The notes under the pieces: generated by a model
The model's input: the letters and a program-made list of their open reading frames with translations, nothing else
What the model was told of the DNA's origin: nothing
Databases searched by the model: none
Part shown: positions 28,425 through 37,086 of the stretch, one piece after another
How positions within the stretch are numbered: the stretch's first letter is position 1
How the letters are laid out: every line of letters begins with the position of its first letter
Assembly: GCA_018668255.1 (NCBI GenBank)
Contig: JABISZ010000077.1
Span: forward strand, 1 to 51,234
Length of the DNA stretch: 51,234 nucleotides
Source: Pseudomonadota bacterium
GTDB taxonomy: Bacteria > Pseudomonadota > Gammaproteobacteria > Ga0077536
Reading direction: 5' to 3'
Position numbers and translations under genes: made by a program

Positions 28425-29407
28425 GCCGAAGAACAATATCGTCACTACTTGCCCTATCATCCATTTTAGCTGTTGGAATGGCATGCTGTGTAGGAGCAAC
28501 GGATATAGCGCTTTTACGAGCTCTTAGCATCTTAATCAAGCCAGACACAAGTATTGACAGCCTTATCATTTGGGAAATTCGACTTCCAAGAACTCTGGCA
28601 GCCTACCTAGTCGGGGTATGTCTTGCCGCAAGCGGGGCCGCCCTGCAAGGTCTTCTTAGGAACCCACTTGCAGAACCTGGAGTATTAGGTGTTTCTGCCT
28701 GGTCCTCACTTGCCGCAGTCACGGTTATTTATTTTGGCATTGCCGAAAACTGGAGCTACGCCGCGCCGGTAGCTGCCATAGGTGGAAGCCTATTAGCCAC
28801 GGGCTTACTCTGCTGCGTAGCCATATGGGTTAAATCAACTGTAACACTGATCCTATTTGGAATAGGACTTTCTAGTCTCGCTGGCGCACTAATGGCGTTA
28901 GTAACAAATTTCGCACCCAACCCGTTTTATTTGTCCGATATGATAACTTGGATGTTAGGTTCTGTGGCCAACCGTAGTTTACTGGATATTGCTTTAGTCT
29001 TACCTTTCATGCTGGCCGGTCTGCTACTGCTGCTGTCGCAAAGGAAAGGATTAACGCTGCTGTCTCTCGGCGAAGACACTGCGTCAACCCTGGGGTTGAG
29101 CCTAACCACAACACGTATCTGTGTTGTTCTAGGAGCCGGGCTCGCTACAGGTGCGGCAGTTTCACTAGCTGGTGTCATAGGGTTTGTAGGAATTGTAACA
29201 CCTCACCTAGTCCGACCTCTTGTGAACTATGAGCCTGGGAAAACAATAATACCCTCTGCGGTATTAGGTGGAGTCTTTCTCGTGCTTATAGATATTGGAG
29301 TGCGGATTATTTCGACCAATGTTGAGCTAAAGATTGGTGTATTGGCTGCTTTAGTCGGGGCACCGATTTTTATTTGGATCGCATCCAAAAGTGGTCGTCA
29401 TGAATAA
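28421..29407 (+). CDS. btuC: Cobalamin ABC transporter permease BtuC (FecCD family)
   Basis: 328 residues with about nine or ten hydrophobic helices. FecCD-family motifs are RLPRTLAAYLVGVCLAASGAALQGLLRNPLAEPGVLGVS, GLSLTTTR and SLAGVIGFVGIVTPHLVRPL; the last contains the region that docks with the ATPase. It would form a BtuC2D2 importer with the next gene. The start overlaps btuF by four bases and the end overlaps btuD by eight, an arrangement that keeps subunit levels matched. Confidence 0.88.
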   Translation: MSRRTISSLLALSSILAVGMACCVGATDIALLRALSILIKPDTSIDSLIIWEIRLPRTLAAYLVGVCLAASGAALQGLLRNPLAEPGVLGVSAWSSLAAVTVIYFGIAENWSYAAPVAAIGGSLLATGLLCCVAIWVKSTVTLILFGIGLSSLAGALMALVTNFAPNPFYLSDMITWMLGSVANRSLLDIALVLPFMLAGLLLLLSQRKGLTLLSLGEDTASTLGLSLTTTRICVVLGAGLATGAAVSLAGVIGFVGIVTPHLVRPLVNYEPGKTIIPSAVLGGVFLVLIDIGVRIISTNVELKIGVLAALVGAPIFIWIASKSGRHE

Positions 29408-30164
29408 TTTTTCTGCAAAAAAAATCAGCTATGTCATTAATGGAAAGTCACTGCTGCAAGAGACTTCGATAGACTTCAATCCTGGAGAATTTACTGTGAT
29501 TCTTGGCGCTAATGGGGCCGGGAAAACTACTTTACTCAAGTGTCTGATCGGTCTAACTGAACCAAGTAGTGGAGACATATCATTGGGACAACGCCGTCTA
29601 AAGGCAATCAGCGCAAAGGAACGCGCAAAATTCATTTCCTATATTCCCCAGGTTCCTGTTATTGCTTGGCCCGCTACTGTCCGAAATGTGGTAGCGCTAG
29701 GAAGATTCACCTATGGAACGATGTTCACTGCCCCTACGGAAGCAGATACATTGGCAGTTGAAACGGTATTGCATCAGTGCGATATCCATCATCTCAGTCA
29801 TCAATCTGTAGAAACATTATCTGGAGGGGAGCTCGCACGAGTTCATTTTGCTCGCGCGCTCTCATCGCGTACTCCCTTTTTATTAGCCGATGAGCCAACA
29901 TCATCATTAGACATAGCGCATCAGCTTAGAGCGATGAGAATATTCAAAAACTATACGACAAATGGTGGCGGAGCTATTGTCGTGATGCACGACACTTCAC
30001 TTGCCATCAACCATGCAGACAGAATTGTGTGGATGAAAAATGGTGCCATAGTGTCAGATGGGACTCCGAAGGAAACAGCAACTTCAAAGACGATGAAATA
30101 TATTTTCGATGTAGACACCCGCATTGATTGGCGCAATAACTATTGCACAATAAGTCTCATCTAA
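29400..30164 (+). CDS. btuD: Cobalamin ABC transporter ATP-binding protein BtuD (HmuV/FecE-like)
   Basis: 254 residues from the ATG at 29400; a GTG at 29391 in the same frame is an alternative start three codons earlier. Walker A GANGAGKTT is at 36-44. The signature LSGGE is at 140-144, Walker B LLADEP has its Glu at 165, and the switch histidine is in VVMHD. The sequence resembles haem importer HmuV as much as BtuD, so the substrate is taken from the operon (cobalamin). It overlaps btuC by eight bases. The SDR gene follows after 43 bases. Confidence 0.85.
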   Translation: MNNFSAKKISYVINGKSLLQETSIDFNPGEFTVILGANGAGKTTLLKCLIGLTEPSSGDISLGQRRLKAISAKERAKFISYIPQVPVIAWPATVRNVVALGRFTYGTMFTAPTEADTLAVETVLHQCDIHHLSHQSVETLSGGELARVHFARALSSRTPFLLADEPTSSLDIAHQLRAMRIFKNYTTNGGGAIVVMHDTSLAINHADRIVWMKNGAIVSDGTPKETATSKTMKYIFDVDTRIDWRNNYCTISLI

Positions 30165-30207
30165 AGCATTACAACGTAAAGATTTATAGTCACAAGGGAG
30201 AGAAATC

Positions 30208-30963
30208 ACGAGCCGATTAAAAGATAAAAGAGTGGTAATCACTCAGGTAACCGACTATATGGGACCTATTTCTGCTAAAGTTTTCTCCAAAGAAGGAGCA
30301 GTGGTTTTCTGCGATAACAGTGACCTCACTAAGAATGGTGTATGTGAAGAGGCGATTTCAAAAATAGGGGGTATCGATATCCTTGTAGCGAACTTAGCAT
30401 CGCCAACCTTTTCTGGTATAGAGATTAAAAACGTGCGTGATGACGATTGGCAAGCCCCCTTTGACATGATGGTCCACCCTCTCCATCGACTTGTAAGACC
30501 GGTTGTCCCACAAATGATTGAGCGTAAAGAGGGGAAGATTGCAGTGTATGGCAGCGTATCGGCCCTTAAAGGAATGAAAACACTGGCGGCCTATAGTGCG
30601 GCAAGGGCAGCCCGGCTTGGGTATGTGCAATCTGTTGGTGTAGAAGTCGCAGCTTCGAATATCCAAATTAATCTAATCGCCCAAAATTACATAGAAAGTG
30701 ACGCATATTATCCAGATAGCCTCATGCAAAAAGAAGCTTTTAGGGAATCATTAAAAAGACAAGTACCTGCTGGGAGACTCAGTACCGCAGAGGAAGATGC
30801 GGCGCTTGCCTTGTTTCTCGCCAGCCAGGATAGTGGTTTTGTGCAGGACAAGGAGTCCCTCACGCAGGTGGATGGGTGCTGTAAGCCGGTCAGACTAAGG
30901 TCTGAGAGAACAGTAATAGGCGGTTCAAGTACTGAGTCTAACAAGATAATGCACATATGTTAG
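30208..30963 (+). CDS. SDR-superfamily protein with halohydrin-dehalogenase motifs, apparent ACG start
   Basis: 251 residues if started at ACG 30208, which lies seven bases after a strong AAGGGAG and yields the normal SDR N-terminus (SRLKDKRVVIT). The nearest standard start is GTG 30232, which would delete the first beta strand region and has no Shine-Dalgarno. The usual TGxxxGxG cofactor loop is replaced by T-x4-Y-x-G (residues 12-19). The triad is Ser116-x12-Tyr129-x3-Arg133 instead of Ser-Tyr-Lys. This combination is the hallmark of halohydrin dehalogenases, which do not bind NAD(P)H. LVANLASPTFSG and LVRPVVPQMIERKEGKIAVYGS also fit. The final 40 residues diverge from the family. It closes the btu operon. 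Confidence 0.75.
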   Translation, partial: TSRLKDKRVVITQVTDYMGPISAKVFSKEGAVVFCDNSDLTKNGVCEEAISKIGGIDILVANLASPTFSGIEIKNVRDDDWQAPFDMMVHPLHRLVRPVVPQMIERKEGKIAVYGSVSALKGMKTLAAYSAARAARLGYVQSVGVEVAASNIQINLIAQNYIESDAYYPDSLMQKEAFRESLKRQVPAGRLSTAEEDAALALFLASQDSGFVQDKESLTQVDGCCKPVRLRSERTVIGGSSTESNKIMHIC

Positions 30964-30975
30964 CCAAATCCTATT

Positions 30976-30999
30976 CTGCGGCGGCGCAGCATTTTTTTT
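30976..30999 (+). terminator. Intrinsic terminator of the btu-SDR operon
   Basis: CTGCG (30976-30980) pairs with CGCAG (30985-30989) around GCGG. A run of eight T residues follows at 30992-30999. It lies 13 bases after the SDR stop codon. Confidence 0.82.
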
Positions 31000-31133
31000 G
31001 CTCTACACAGGGTAAAATTTGTCGCAAGATATTGATTGATATTGTATTTTTATCTTCATCAGAGACATTCTAGTGATGTTCGGGGATAAAAAAACATTGA
31101 CAAAGAAAGAATTAGACTGATTAACCCACAAAG

Positions 31134-31142
31134 TTATCCACA
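31134..31142 (+). other. Perfect DnaA box
   Basis: TTATCCACA matches the E. coli consensus exactly. A second, poorer copy (TTATCCCCG on the minus strand) ends near 31082, in the same AT-rich gap between the SDR terminator and rppH. One good box does not make an origin; it may be a DnaA-responsive or titration site. Confidence 0.45.
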
Positions 31143-31210
31143 GTTTTTCAAAAACACCCATAGAATCAGGCTAGAGCTAGCTCTGCTTTTACCGTCGCAT
31201 TCTCCTGGAC

Positions 31211-31681
31211 CTAGGGAATAAGTATTGCAAGCTCTTCAAGCGCCTGCTGGTAGACATCTCTTTTAAAGTCTATCACTTCATTTATAGGTTCCCAGTAAGG
31301 GACCCATCTCCAAGTATCAAACTCTGGCTCAGAAAAAGAAAGCAGATTAATATTTTCATCCGCAACGACCAATTCTAATAGAAACCAGAGCTGTCGTTGT
31401 CCTAGACATAACGGCATCTGGCGCTTTCGAATAAATCTCTCAGGCAATTTATATTTCAGCCACTTTCGCGTCTGCCCCAGAAGCTTGACTTGATTTTCCC
31501 CCAAGCCTAGCTCTTCATCGAGCTCTCGATACATCGCCTCTATCGGCGACTCCCCTTCTTGGATACCCCCTTGCGGAAACTGCCATGCAGGCATACCAGT
31601 CCGCCGAGCCAAAAGAGCCTGGCCAGCATGGTTGATGAGGACAATACCAACATTTGCTCTGAAGCCAAACTCATCAATCAT
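31211..31681 (-). CDS. rppH: RNA pyrophosphohydrolase RppH
   Basis: 156 residues. It is a Nudix enzyme that removes pyrophosphate from mRNA 5' ends and so starts decay. The Nudix box runs from Gly38 with GGIQEGESPIEAMYRELDEE (39-58 region), the same position as in E. coli RppH. FGFRANVGIVLIN and PAWQFPQGG are also typical, as is the KWLKYKLPER segment. It follows mdh after 44 bases on the same strand and may be cotranscribed with it. A perfect 12-base palindrome AGAGCTAGCTCT (31173-31184) lies downstream. Confidence 0.94.
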   Translation of the reverse strand: MIDEFGFRANVGIVLINHAGQALLARRTGMPAWQFPQGGIQEGESPIEAMYRELDEELGLGENQVKLLGQTRKWLKYKLPERFIRKRQMPLCLGQRQLWFLLELVVADENINLLSFSEPEFDTWRWVPYWEPINEVIDFKRDVYQQALEELAILIP

Positions 31682-31725
31682 ACGTCACGCCTTTAACTAA
31701 ACTAGAAGGAGTAAACGGCTATCGC

Positions 31726-32706
31726 CTAAACTAATAGTGGAGCAACTGCTACCTGTTCCTCTTTGAGTTCAGCCTCAGTTGCGCTCATCATCTTACGACT
31801 GAAGGCGTCAATAGGCAGATTTTGTACGATAGAATATTCACCTCCGGCACACGTGACCGGAAAGGAGTAGACCATACCTTCCTCAATTCCATAGCTCCCG
31901 TCGCTAGGAACACCCATACTAGTCCAGTCTCCAGACTCAGTACCAAGCGCCCAATCTCGCATATGCTCCATGGCAGCATTTGCTGCAGAAGCTGCGCTTG
32001 AGGCACCTCTGGCTCCGATAATTTCGGCGCCTCTCTTGGCCACTTTACTAATATAGTCATTCTCATACCAAGAACGCTCTATTGAATCTAAGGCCGCGGT
32101 TCCAGCAACCGTTGTCTGGCTAAGGTCAGGGTACTGTGTTGTAGAGTGATTGCCCCATATAGTCATTTTTTTAATGTCATTGACTGGAGTGTTAGTTGCG
32201 CTGGAAAGCTGAGCTATTGCGCGATTATGATCTAACCTTGTCATTGCCGTGAACTGTTTGGCTTCAATATCTGGCGCGCTCTTCATGCACGTCCATGCGT
32301 TTGTATTCGCTGGATTACCAACCACTAAAATTTTAACGCTACGGCTAGCTCGATCATTGATCGCACGACCTTGAACCGTGAAGATACCGCCATTTGCCGC
32401 TAGCAGATCACTTCGCTCCATCCCGGGGCCTCTTGGTCGAGCACCCACTAAAAGACCGTAGTCACTATTCTCAAACGCAGCATTCGGATCGTCAAACATG
32501 CCAATGCTCCTTACCAACGGAAACGCACAGTCATCCAGTTCCATCGCAACGCCTTCTAGTGCGTTCATCGCTTGAGGGACTTCCAGTAATTGAAGAGACA
32601 CGGGCTGATCTGGTCCCAACATTTGGCCTGATGCTATACGAAACAACAAAGAGTAGCTTATCTGACCTGCTGCGCCAGTCACTGTTATCCGAACGGGAGA
32701 TTTCAT
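31726..32706 (-). CDS. mdh: Malate dehydrogenase (NAD-dependent, cytosolic-type)
   Basis: 326 residues. The N-terminal NAD loop is [16 protein letters not shown] (10-25). Substrate arginines are in [11 protein letters not shown] (about 88-98), and the catalytic histidine is His187 in [12 protein letters not shown]. This is the longer group related to eukaryotic cytosolic MDH, found in many beta- and some gammaproteobacteria, not the E. coli type of about 312 residues. It interconverts malate and oxaloacetate in the TCA cycle. It is divergent from sucA, with a 279-base shared control region. Confidence 0.95.
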   Translation of the reverse strand: MKSPVRITVTGAAGQISYSLLFRIASGQMLGPDQPVSLQLLEVPQAMNALEGVAMELDDCAFPLVRSIGMFDDPNAAFENSDYGLLVGARPRGPGMERSDLLAANGGIFTVQGRAINDRASRSVKILVVGNPANTNAWTCMKSAPDIEAKQFTAMTRLDHNRAIAQLSSATNTPVNDIKKMTIWGNHSTTQYPDLSQTTVAGTAALDSIERSWYENDYISKVAKRGAEIIGARGASSAASAANAAMEHMRDWALGTESGDWTSMGVPSDGSYGIEEGMVYSFPVTCAGGEYSIVQNLPIDAFSRKMMSATEAELKEEQVAVAPLLV

Positions 32707-32872
32707 GCTTTTAACTTCCTTAAATTAGTAAGAATATTTTCAATGTATATTATGTCACGTAGGATAACGGTCTGAATAAAATGACGCAAGGATAGGCCCC
32801 CAAATTCATCTTCGATGGGACACGTTAGATATCTGCAAAAAAATGGTACTAGTTGATGACTTTTTCAAGCGT

Positions 32873-32899
32873 TTGATTCAGAATTAGCAACTCTATAAT
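32873..32899 (+). promoter_or_regulatory. Candidate promoter of sucA-sucB-lpd
   Basis: A perfect -10 TATAAT (32894-32899) has TTGATT (32873-32878), four of six matches, 15 bases upstream; the spacing is shorter than ideal. An inverted repeat ATAAC-TT-GTTAT (32912-32923) lies near the predicted start and could be an operator. Confidence 0.45.
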
Positions 32900-32985
32900 G
32901 CTCATTCATCAATAACTTGTTATGAATACATTATTGAGTACGTATTTATAATTTAACTTAACTCATATTTGCCCAGGTATATTTA

Positions 32986-35808
32986 ATGGCTATGCGGCGT
33001 CCATCATGCTTATTCGACGGAAATGCACCGTTCCTAGATGATCTCTATTCCTCTTATCTCTCTAACAAAAACAGTGTTTCAGAAGAGTGGCAACAATACT
33101 TCCTAGAAATTGATGAAGGTGCGTGTGAGACAGAGCGCGAAATCTCACTACGACACTCAGAAGCACAAATTAGAATGCTAGAGATTGGAACGAAAGCAGC
33201 TAGCAGTCAACAAAGAACTAGCGAAGAAAACCTGCACGTAGACGGGACAAAACAAGTAGCAGTTCTTCAGCTAATAAATGCCTATCGAGTTCTAGGTCAC
33301 AGACAAGCCAGCCTAGATCCGCTAAATCAATATGCCAGACCTCAGACAGTTGAACTAGATCCCGCATTCCACGGACTGGACAACGCAGATCTAGGCACTT
33401 TCTTTAATACCGGTTCGCTACAAGGATCTACACAAGCCACACTGCGCGAGATACTGGAGGTTTTGCGCGGCACATACTGCGGGACTATTGGTGCCGAATA
33501 TATGCATATAGTGGAAACAAATCAAAAACGCTGGATACAACAAAGATTAGAAACGATTAAATCAAAGCCCTCATTTGGTGATGAAAAGAAGAAAGACCTC
33601 TTGAATCGAGTAATCGCCGCGGGTGCCCTAGAAGAGTTTTTACATACAAAGTACGTCGGCCAGAAGAGATTCTCGCTTGAAGGTGGAGAAAGCACAATCG
33701 CGTTACTCGACCAGATCGTAGAAGATGCGGGGCGACATCAAGTCAAAGAATGTGTTGTTGGTATGGCACATCGAGGACGACTCAATGTCCTCATAAATAT
33801 TATTGGCAAACATCCTGCAAAATTATTTGAGGAATTCCAAGGAACTGGCCCAACAGAGCTCAGATCTGGTGACGTAAAATACCATATGGGCTTTTCTTCG
33901 GACGTAGAAACCCCCGGAGGTTCGGTGCATTTAACCCTAGCATTTAATCCGTCCCATCTTGAAATAATTAATCCTGTAGTAGAAGGATCAGTTAGAGCTA
34001 GGCAAGACCGTAGAAAAGATTTCAGCCGCAATAAAGTTCTGCCACTACTTATACATGGCGATGCAGCCTTTGCCGGCCAAGGTGTTGTGATGGAGACTCT
34101 AAATCTATCTCAAACCCGAGGATACTCCACTGGGGGCACTGTTCACATCATTATTAATAACCAAATCGGCTTCACAACCAGTGACCCTCTGGACTCTCGC
34201 TCTACATTATACTGCACAGATGTTGCCAAAATGGTCCAAGCACCTATTTTTCACGTCAATGGGGATGACCCTGAAGCAGTCGCTCTAGTAGGCCAAATGG
34301 CGGTTGATTTTCGCATGGAGTTCAACAAAGATGTCGTAGTCGACCTTATCTGCTATCGCAAGCATGGTCATAGTGAAGCTGATGAACCTGCCGCCACGCA
34401 GCCGATAATGTATCAAAATGTAAGAAACCACCCCGGGGTGCGTAAGATATATACGGAAAAGCTCGTCTCGGAAGGGGTAGTAACTGCTGGCGAAGCAAAA
34501 ACAATGGCTGATAAATATATCAACGCACTAGAAAATGACTTTGTGGTTTCTAGACCGTATACCAAAGTTATCGATCATCAATTTGAAACGAATTTCGATG
34601 CGTTTTCTGGCACAGACTGGCGTAACCATGCCAACACCTCCCTCACTGAAGGGGAAGTAAGAGTTCTTGCTGATAAATTCAACGCAATGCCTAGTCCGTT
34701 CACACTGCACCGCTCGGTAAAGAAAATTGTCCAAGATAGAATAGCAATGGCAGCAGGCGAAAAATCATTCGATTGGGGTTTTGCAGAAACTCTAGCCTAT
34801 GCCTCCTTACTAACAGATAAATATCCCGTGCGAATCTCGGGTCAAGATAGTGCTCGAGGTACTTTTTTTCATAGGCACGCAGTGCTGCATGATCAAAAAA
34901 CCGGAGACACCTACCTTCCCCTCCAGAACTTGAGTGAAAGCCAGGAAACTTTTTTAGTTATCAATTCGACTTTATCTGAAGAAGCCGTGCTTGGATATGA
35001 GTATGGCTACGCAAGCACTGAACCGAACTCTTTAGTCATCTGGGAAGCACAATTCGGGGATTTTGCTAATGGCGCACAAGTAGTCATAGATCAATTTATC
35101 GCATCTTGCGAAGCAAAATGGGGTAGATTCTGTGGTCTTGTCATGATGCTTCCGCATGGCTACGATGGGCAAGGCCCTGAACATTCTTCTGCCCGTTTGG
35201 AAAGGTATTTACAACTCTGTGCAGAGGATAATATGCAAGTTTGCTATCCAACTGCACCTGCTCAAATGTTCCACTTGCTGCGGCGACAAATGCTAAGGTC
35301 TTACCGCAAACCTCTAGTCATCATGAGCCCTAAAAGTCTCTTGCGACATAAGCTTTCTGTGTCTAGCCTCAGTGATGTATATGAGGGAGCTTTCGAACCG
35401 GTCATAGACGATGCAACTGTAGCTGATGCGAAAAATGTAAAACGGATCCTAGTTTGCAGCGGTAAAGTATTCTACGATTTACATCAAGGGAAAATCGATA
35501 ACGGCATCACTGATGTGGCAATTATTAGGTTGGAACAACTGTACCCATTCCCGAAAGAAGAAATGAAAACAGTCTTAGATCAATACGTTCATGCTGAGGA
35601 GCTTGCATGGGTCCAGGAAGAACCACGAAACCAGGGAGCATGGTCAATGTTACTTTCCACAAGCTACTTAGGCGGGTGCTTCGACGAAACTAAGCCACTA
35701 ACATGTATCGCAAGACCCTCTTCCTCCTCTTCGGCAGTGGGGTATGCTTCCCTGCATGCCGAACAGCAGAAAGAAATAATAAACAAAGCTTTTAAACTCA
35801 ATCAATAG
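32986..35808 (+). CDS. sucA: 2-oxoglutarate dehydrogenase E1 component
   Basis: 940 residues, close to the E. coli length of 933. It is the thiamine-diphosphate enzyme that decarboxylates 2-oxoglutarate and passes the succinyl group to SucB. The N-terminal helix FLDDLYSSYLSNKNSVSEEWQQYF tethers to E2. VVGMAHRGRLNVL, NPSHLEIINPVVEGSVRARQ, HGDAAFAGQGVVMETLNLS and INNQIGFTTSD are typical of the active-site domains, as is MLPHGYDGQGPEHSSARLER. The ATG is preceded by AGGT at eight bases. sucB follows after 58 bases. Confidence 0.97.
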   Translation: MAMRRPSCLFDGNAPFLDDLYSSYLSNKNSVSEEWQQYFLEIDEGACETEREISLRHSEAQIRMLEIGTKAASSQQRTSEENLHVDGTKQVAVLQLINAYRVLGHRQASLDPLNQYARPQTVELDPAFHGLDNADLGTFFNTGSLQGSTQATLREILEVLRGTYCGTIGAEYMHIVETNQKRWIQQRLETIKSKPSFGDEKKKDLLNRVIAAGALEEFLHTKYVGQKRFSLEGGESTIALLDQIVEDAGRHQVKECVVGMAHRGRLNVLINIIGKHPAKLFEEFQGTGPTELRSGDVKYHMGFSSDVETPGGSVHLTLAFNPSHLEIINPVVEGSVRARQDRRKDFSRNKVLPLLIHGDAAFAGQGVVMETLNLSQTRGYSTGGTVHIIINNQIGFTTSDPLDSRSTLYCTDVAKMVQAPIFHVNGDDPEAVALVGQMAVDFRMEFNKDVVVDLICYRKHGHSEADEPAATQPIMYQNVRNHPGVRKIYTEKLVSEGVVTAGEAKTMADKYINALENDFVVSRPYTKVIDHQFETNFDAFSGTDWRNHANTSLTEGEVRVLADKFNAMPSPFTLHRSVKKIVQDRIAMAAGEKSFDWGFAETLAYASLLTDKYPVRISGQDSARGTFFHRHAVLHDQKTGDTYLPLQNLSESQETFLVINSTLSEEAVLGYEYGYASTEPNSLVIWEAQFGDFANGAQVVIDQFIASCEAKWGRFCGLVMMLPHGYDGQGPEHSSARLERYLQLCAEDNMQVCYPTAPAQMFHLLRRQMLRSYRKPLVIMSPKSLLRHKLSVSSLSDVYEGAFEPVIDDATVADAKNVKRILVCSGKVFYDLHQGKIDNGITDVAIIRLEQLYPFPKEEMKTVLDQYVHAEELAWVQEEPRNQGAWSMLLSTSYLGGCFDETKPLTCIARPSSSSSAVGYASLHAEQQKEIINKAFKLNQ

Positions 35809-35866
35809 TCGCCAAAGTGTCTAGAAAGTAGAATACTCATTGTAAAGAACCTCCAGGAGGGAGAAA

Positions 35867-37081
35867 GTGTTAATTGAAATAAAGGTGCCCATCTTAGCTG
35901 AGTCTGTCCCAGATGCCACTCTTCTCGAGTGGAGTAAAAATCTAGGAGACTCTGTAGAAAGAGGAGAAAGCCTAATTGATCTTGAGACTGACAAGGTCAC
36001 CCTAGAGATTACCGCTCCAGAAACCGGAATTTTGAAAGAGATCCTCAAAAATGAAGGAGATCTGGTGCTAGAGAATGATATTCTCGCTATCCTCGACACC
36101 GAAAGCTCGGGCACAGTGCCGTCTAATGAAGAAAGACCAAAATCAGATGCGTTAGAGGTCGAATCCCCTCCAGTGCAACCCCTAAAACTAGGGCCAGCTG
36201 CACGCAAACTGGCTGAAGAAAATAACGTCACATTAAGTGAGATACAGGCGAGTGGCAATAAGGGACGGATCACTAAAGCTGATGTATTAGAACACCTCAA
36301 CAAGACACACGAACAAAATGAAAAAGAAGTATTTTCTGTAGCCGCACCAGTCCAAGCTAGGCCTGTGCAAAAAGACACTTCAAGAATCGAAGAACGAGTG
36401 CCGATGAGTCGACTGAGAAGAAAAACTTCAGAAAGACTGTTAATAGCACAGAAAGAAAATGCATTGCTGTCTACATTTAACGAAGTCAATATGCGGCCGA
36501 TAATGGACATGCGTACTCAATTCAAAGATGAATTTGAAAAGCGCCATGGAGTGAAACTAGGCTTCATGTCATTTTTTGTGAAAGCCGTCGTTGAAGCTTT
36601 GAAGAAATTCCCGATTGTGAATGCTGCTGTAGATGGGGATGATATTATTTACCACGGTTATTTTGACGTAGGAGTAGCTGTTGGATCGGAGCGCGGACTA
36701 GTAGTCCCTGTTCTACGTGATGTTGATAAGCTGTCGCTATCTGAAATAGAACGACGTATTCGTGATTTTGGAGAACGAGCTAGAGATGGGAAGCTGACCA
36801 TAGATGAGCTGACAGGCGGCACTTTCACTATCAGTAACGGCGGTGTCTATGGTTCACTCTTGTCGACACCAATCATCAATACACCCCAAAGCGCTATTTT
36901 GGGAATGCATAAAATACAAGAAAGACCTGTCGCGTCTAACGGAGAGGTTGTAATACAACCAATGATGTATCTCGCATTGACTTACGACCACAGGATTATT
37001 GATGGACGAGATGCCGTTCAATACTTAGATACTATCAGATGCACCCTTGAGGAGCCGGAGCGCCTGTTGTTGGCGATATAA
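35867..37081 (+). CDS. sucB: Dihydrolipoyllysine-residue succinyltransferase (E2 of 2-oxoglutarate dehydrogenase)
   Basis: 404 residues. The lipoyl domain has Lys43 in ETDKVTLE. A flexible linker is followed by the E1/E3-binding domain (about 105-142, [19 protein letters not shown]) and a catalytic acyltransferase domain with His375 and Asp379 in DHRIIDGRD. The trimer or 24-mer core transfers succinyl to CoA. The start is GTG with a very strong AGGAGGGAG five bases upstream. It lies between sucA and lpd, so all three subunits of the complex are in one operon. Confidence 0.97.
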   Translation: MLIEIKVPILAESVPDATLLEWSKNLGDSVERGESLIDLETDKVTLEITAPETGILKEILKNEGDLVLENDILAILDTESSGTVPSNEERPKSDALEVESPPVQPLKLGPAARKLAEENNVTLSEIQASGNKGRITKADVLEHLNKTHEQNEKEVFSVAAPVQARPVQKDTSRIEERVPMSRLRRKTSERLLIAQKENALLSTFNEVNMRPIMDMRTQFKDEFEKRHGVKLGFMSFFVKAVVEALKKFPIVNAAVDGDDIIYHGYFDVGVAVGSERGLVVPVLRDVDKLSLSEIERRIRDFGERARDGKLTIDELTGGTFTISNGGVYGSLLSTPIINTPQSAILGMHKIQERPVASNGEVVIQPMMYLALTYDHRIIDGRDAVQYLDTIRCTLEEPERLLLAI

Positions 37082-37086
37082 CACTA

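Noticed and set aside
30208-30963. SDR gene as a pseudogene because of missing start and altered motifs
   Set aside because: The frame is intact over the full SDR length, the altered residues match a known functional group (halohydrin dehalogenases), and a strong ribosome-binding site is positioned at the ACG.
31095-31123. TTGACA as a promoter upstream of rppH
   Set aside because: It points away from rppH, has no matching -10 box 16-18 bases downstream, and no plus-strand gene follows.
30964-31210. Possible replication origin because of a DnaA box
   Set aside because: Only one exact box is present, with no dnaA, dnaN or mnmG nearby and no array of AT-rich 13-mers.
35821-36510. 229-codon open frame on the minus strand
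   Set aside because: It lies antisense inside sucB, is Ser/Leu-rich in the way shadows of real genes are, and has no family features.
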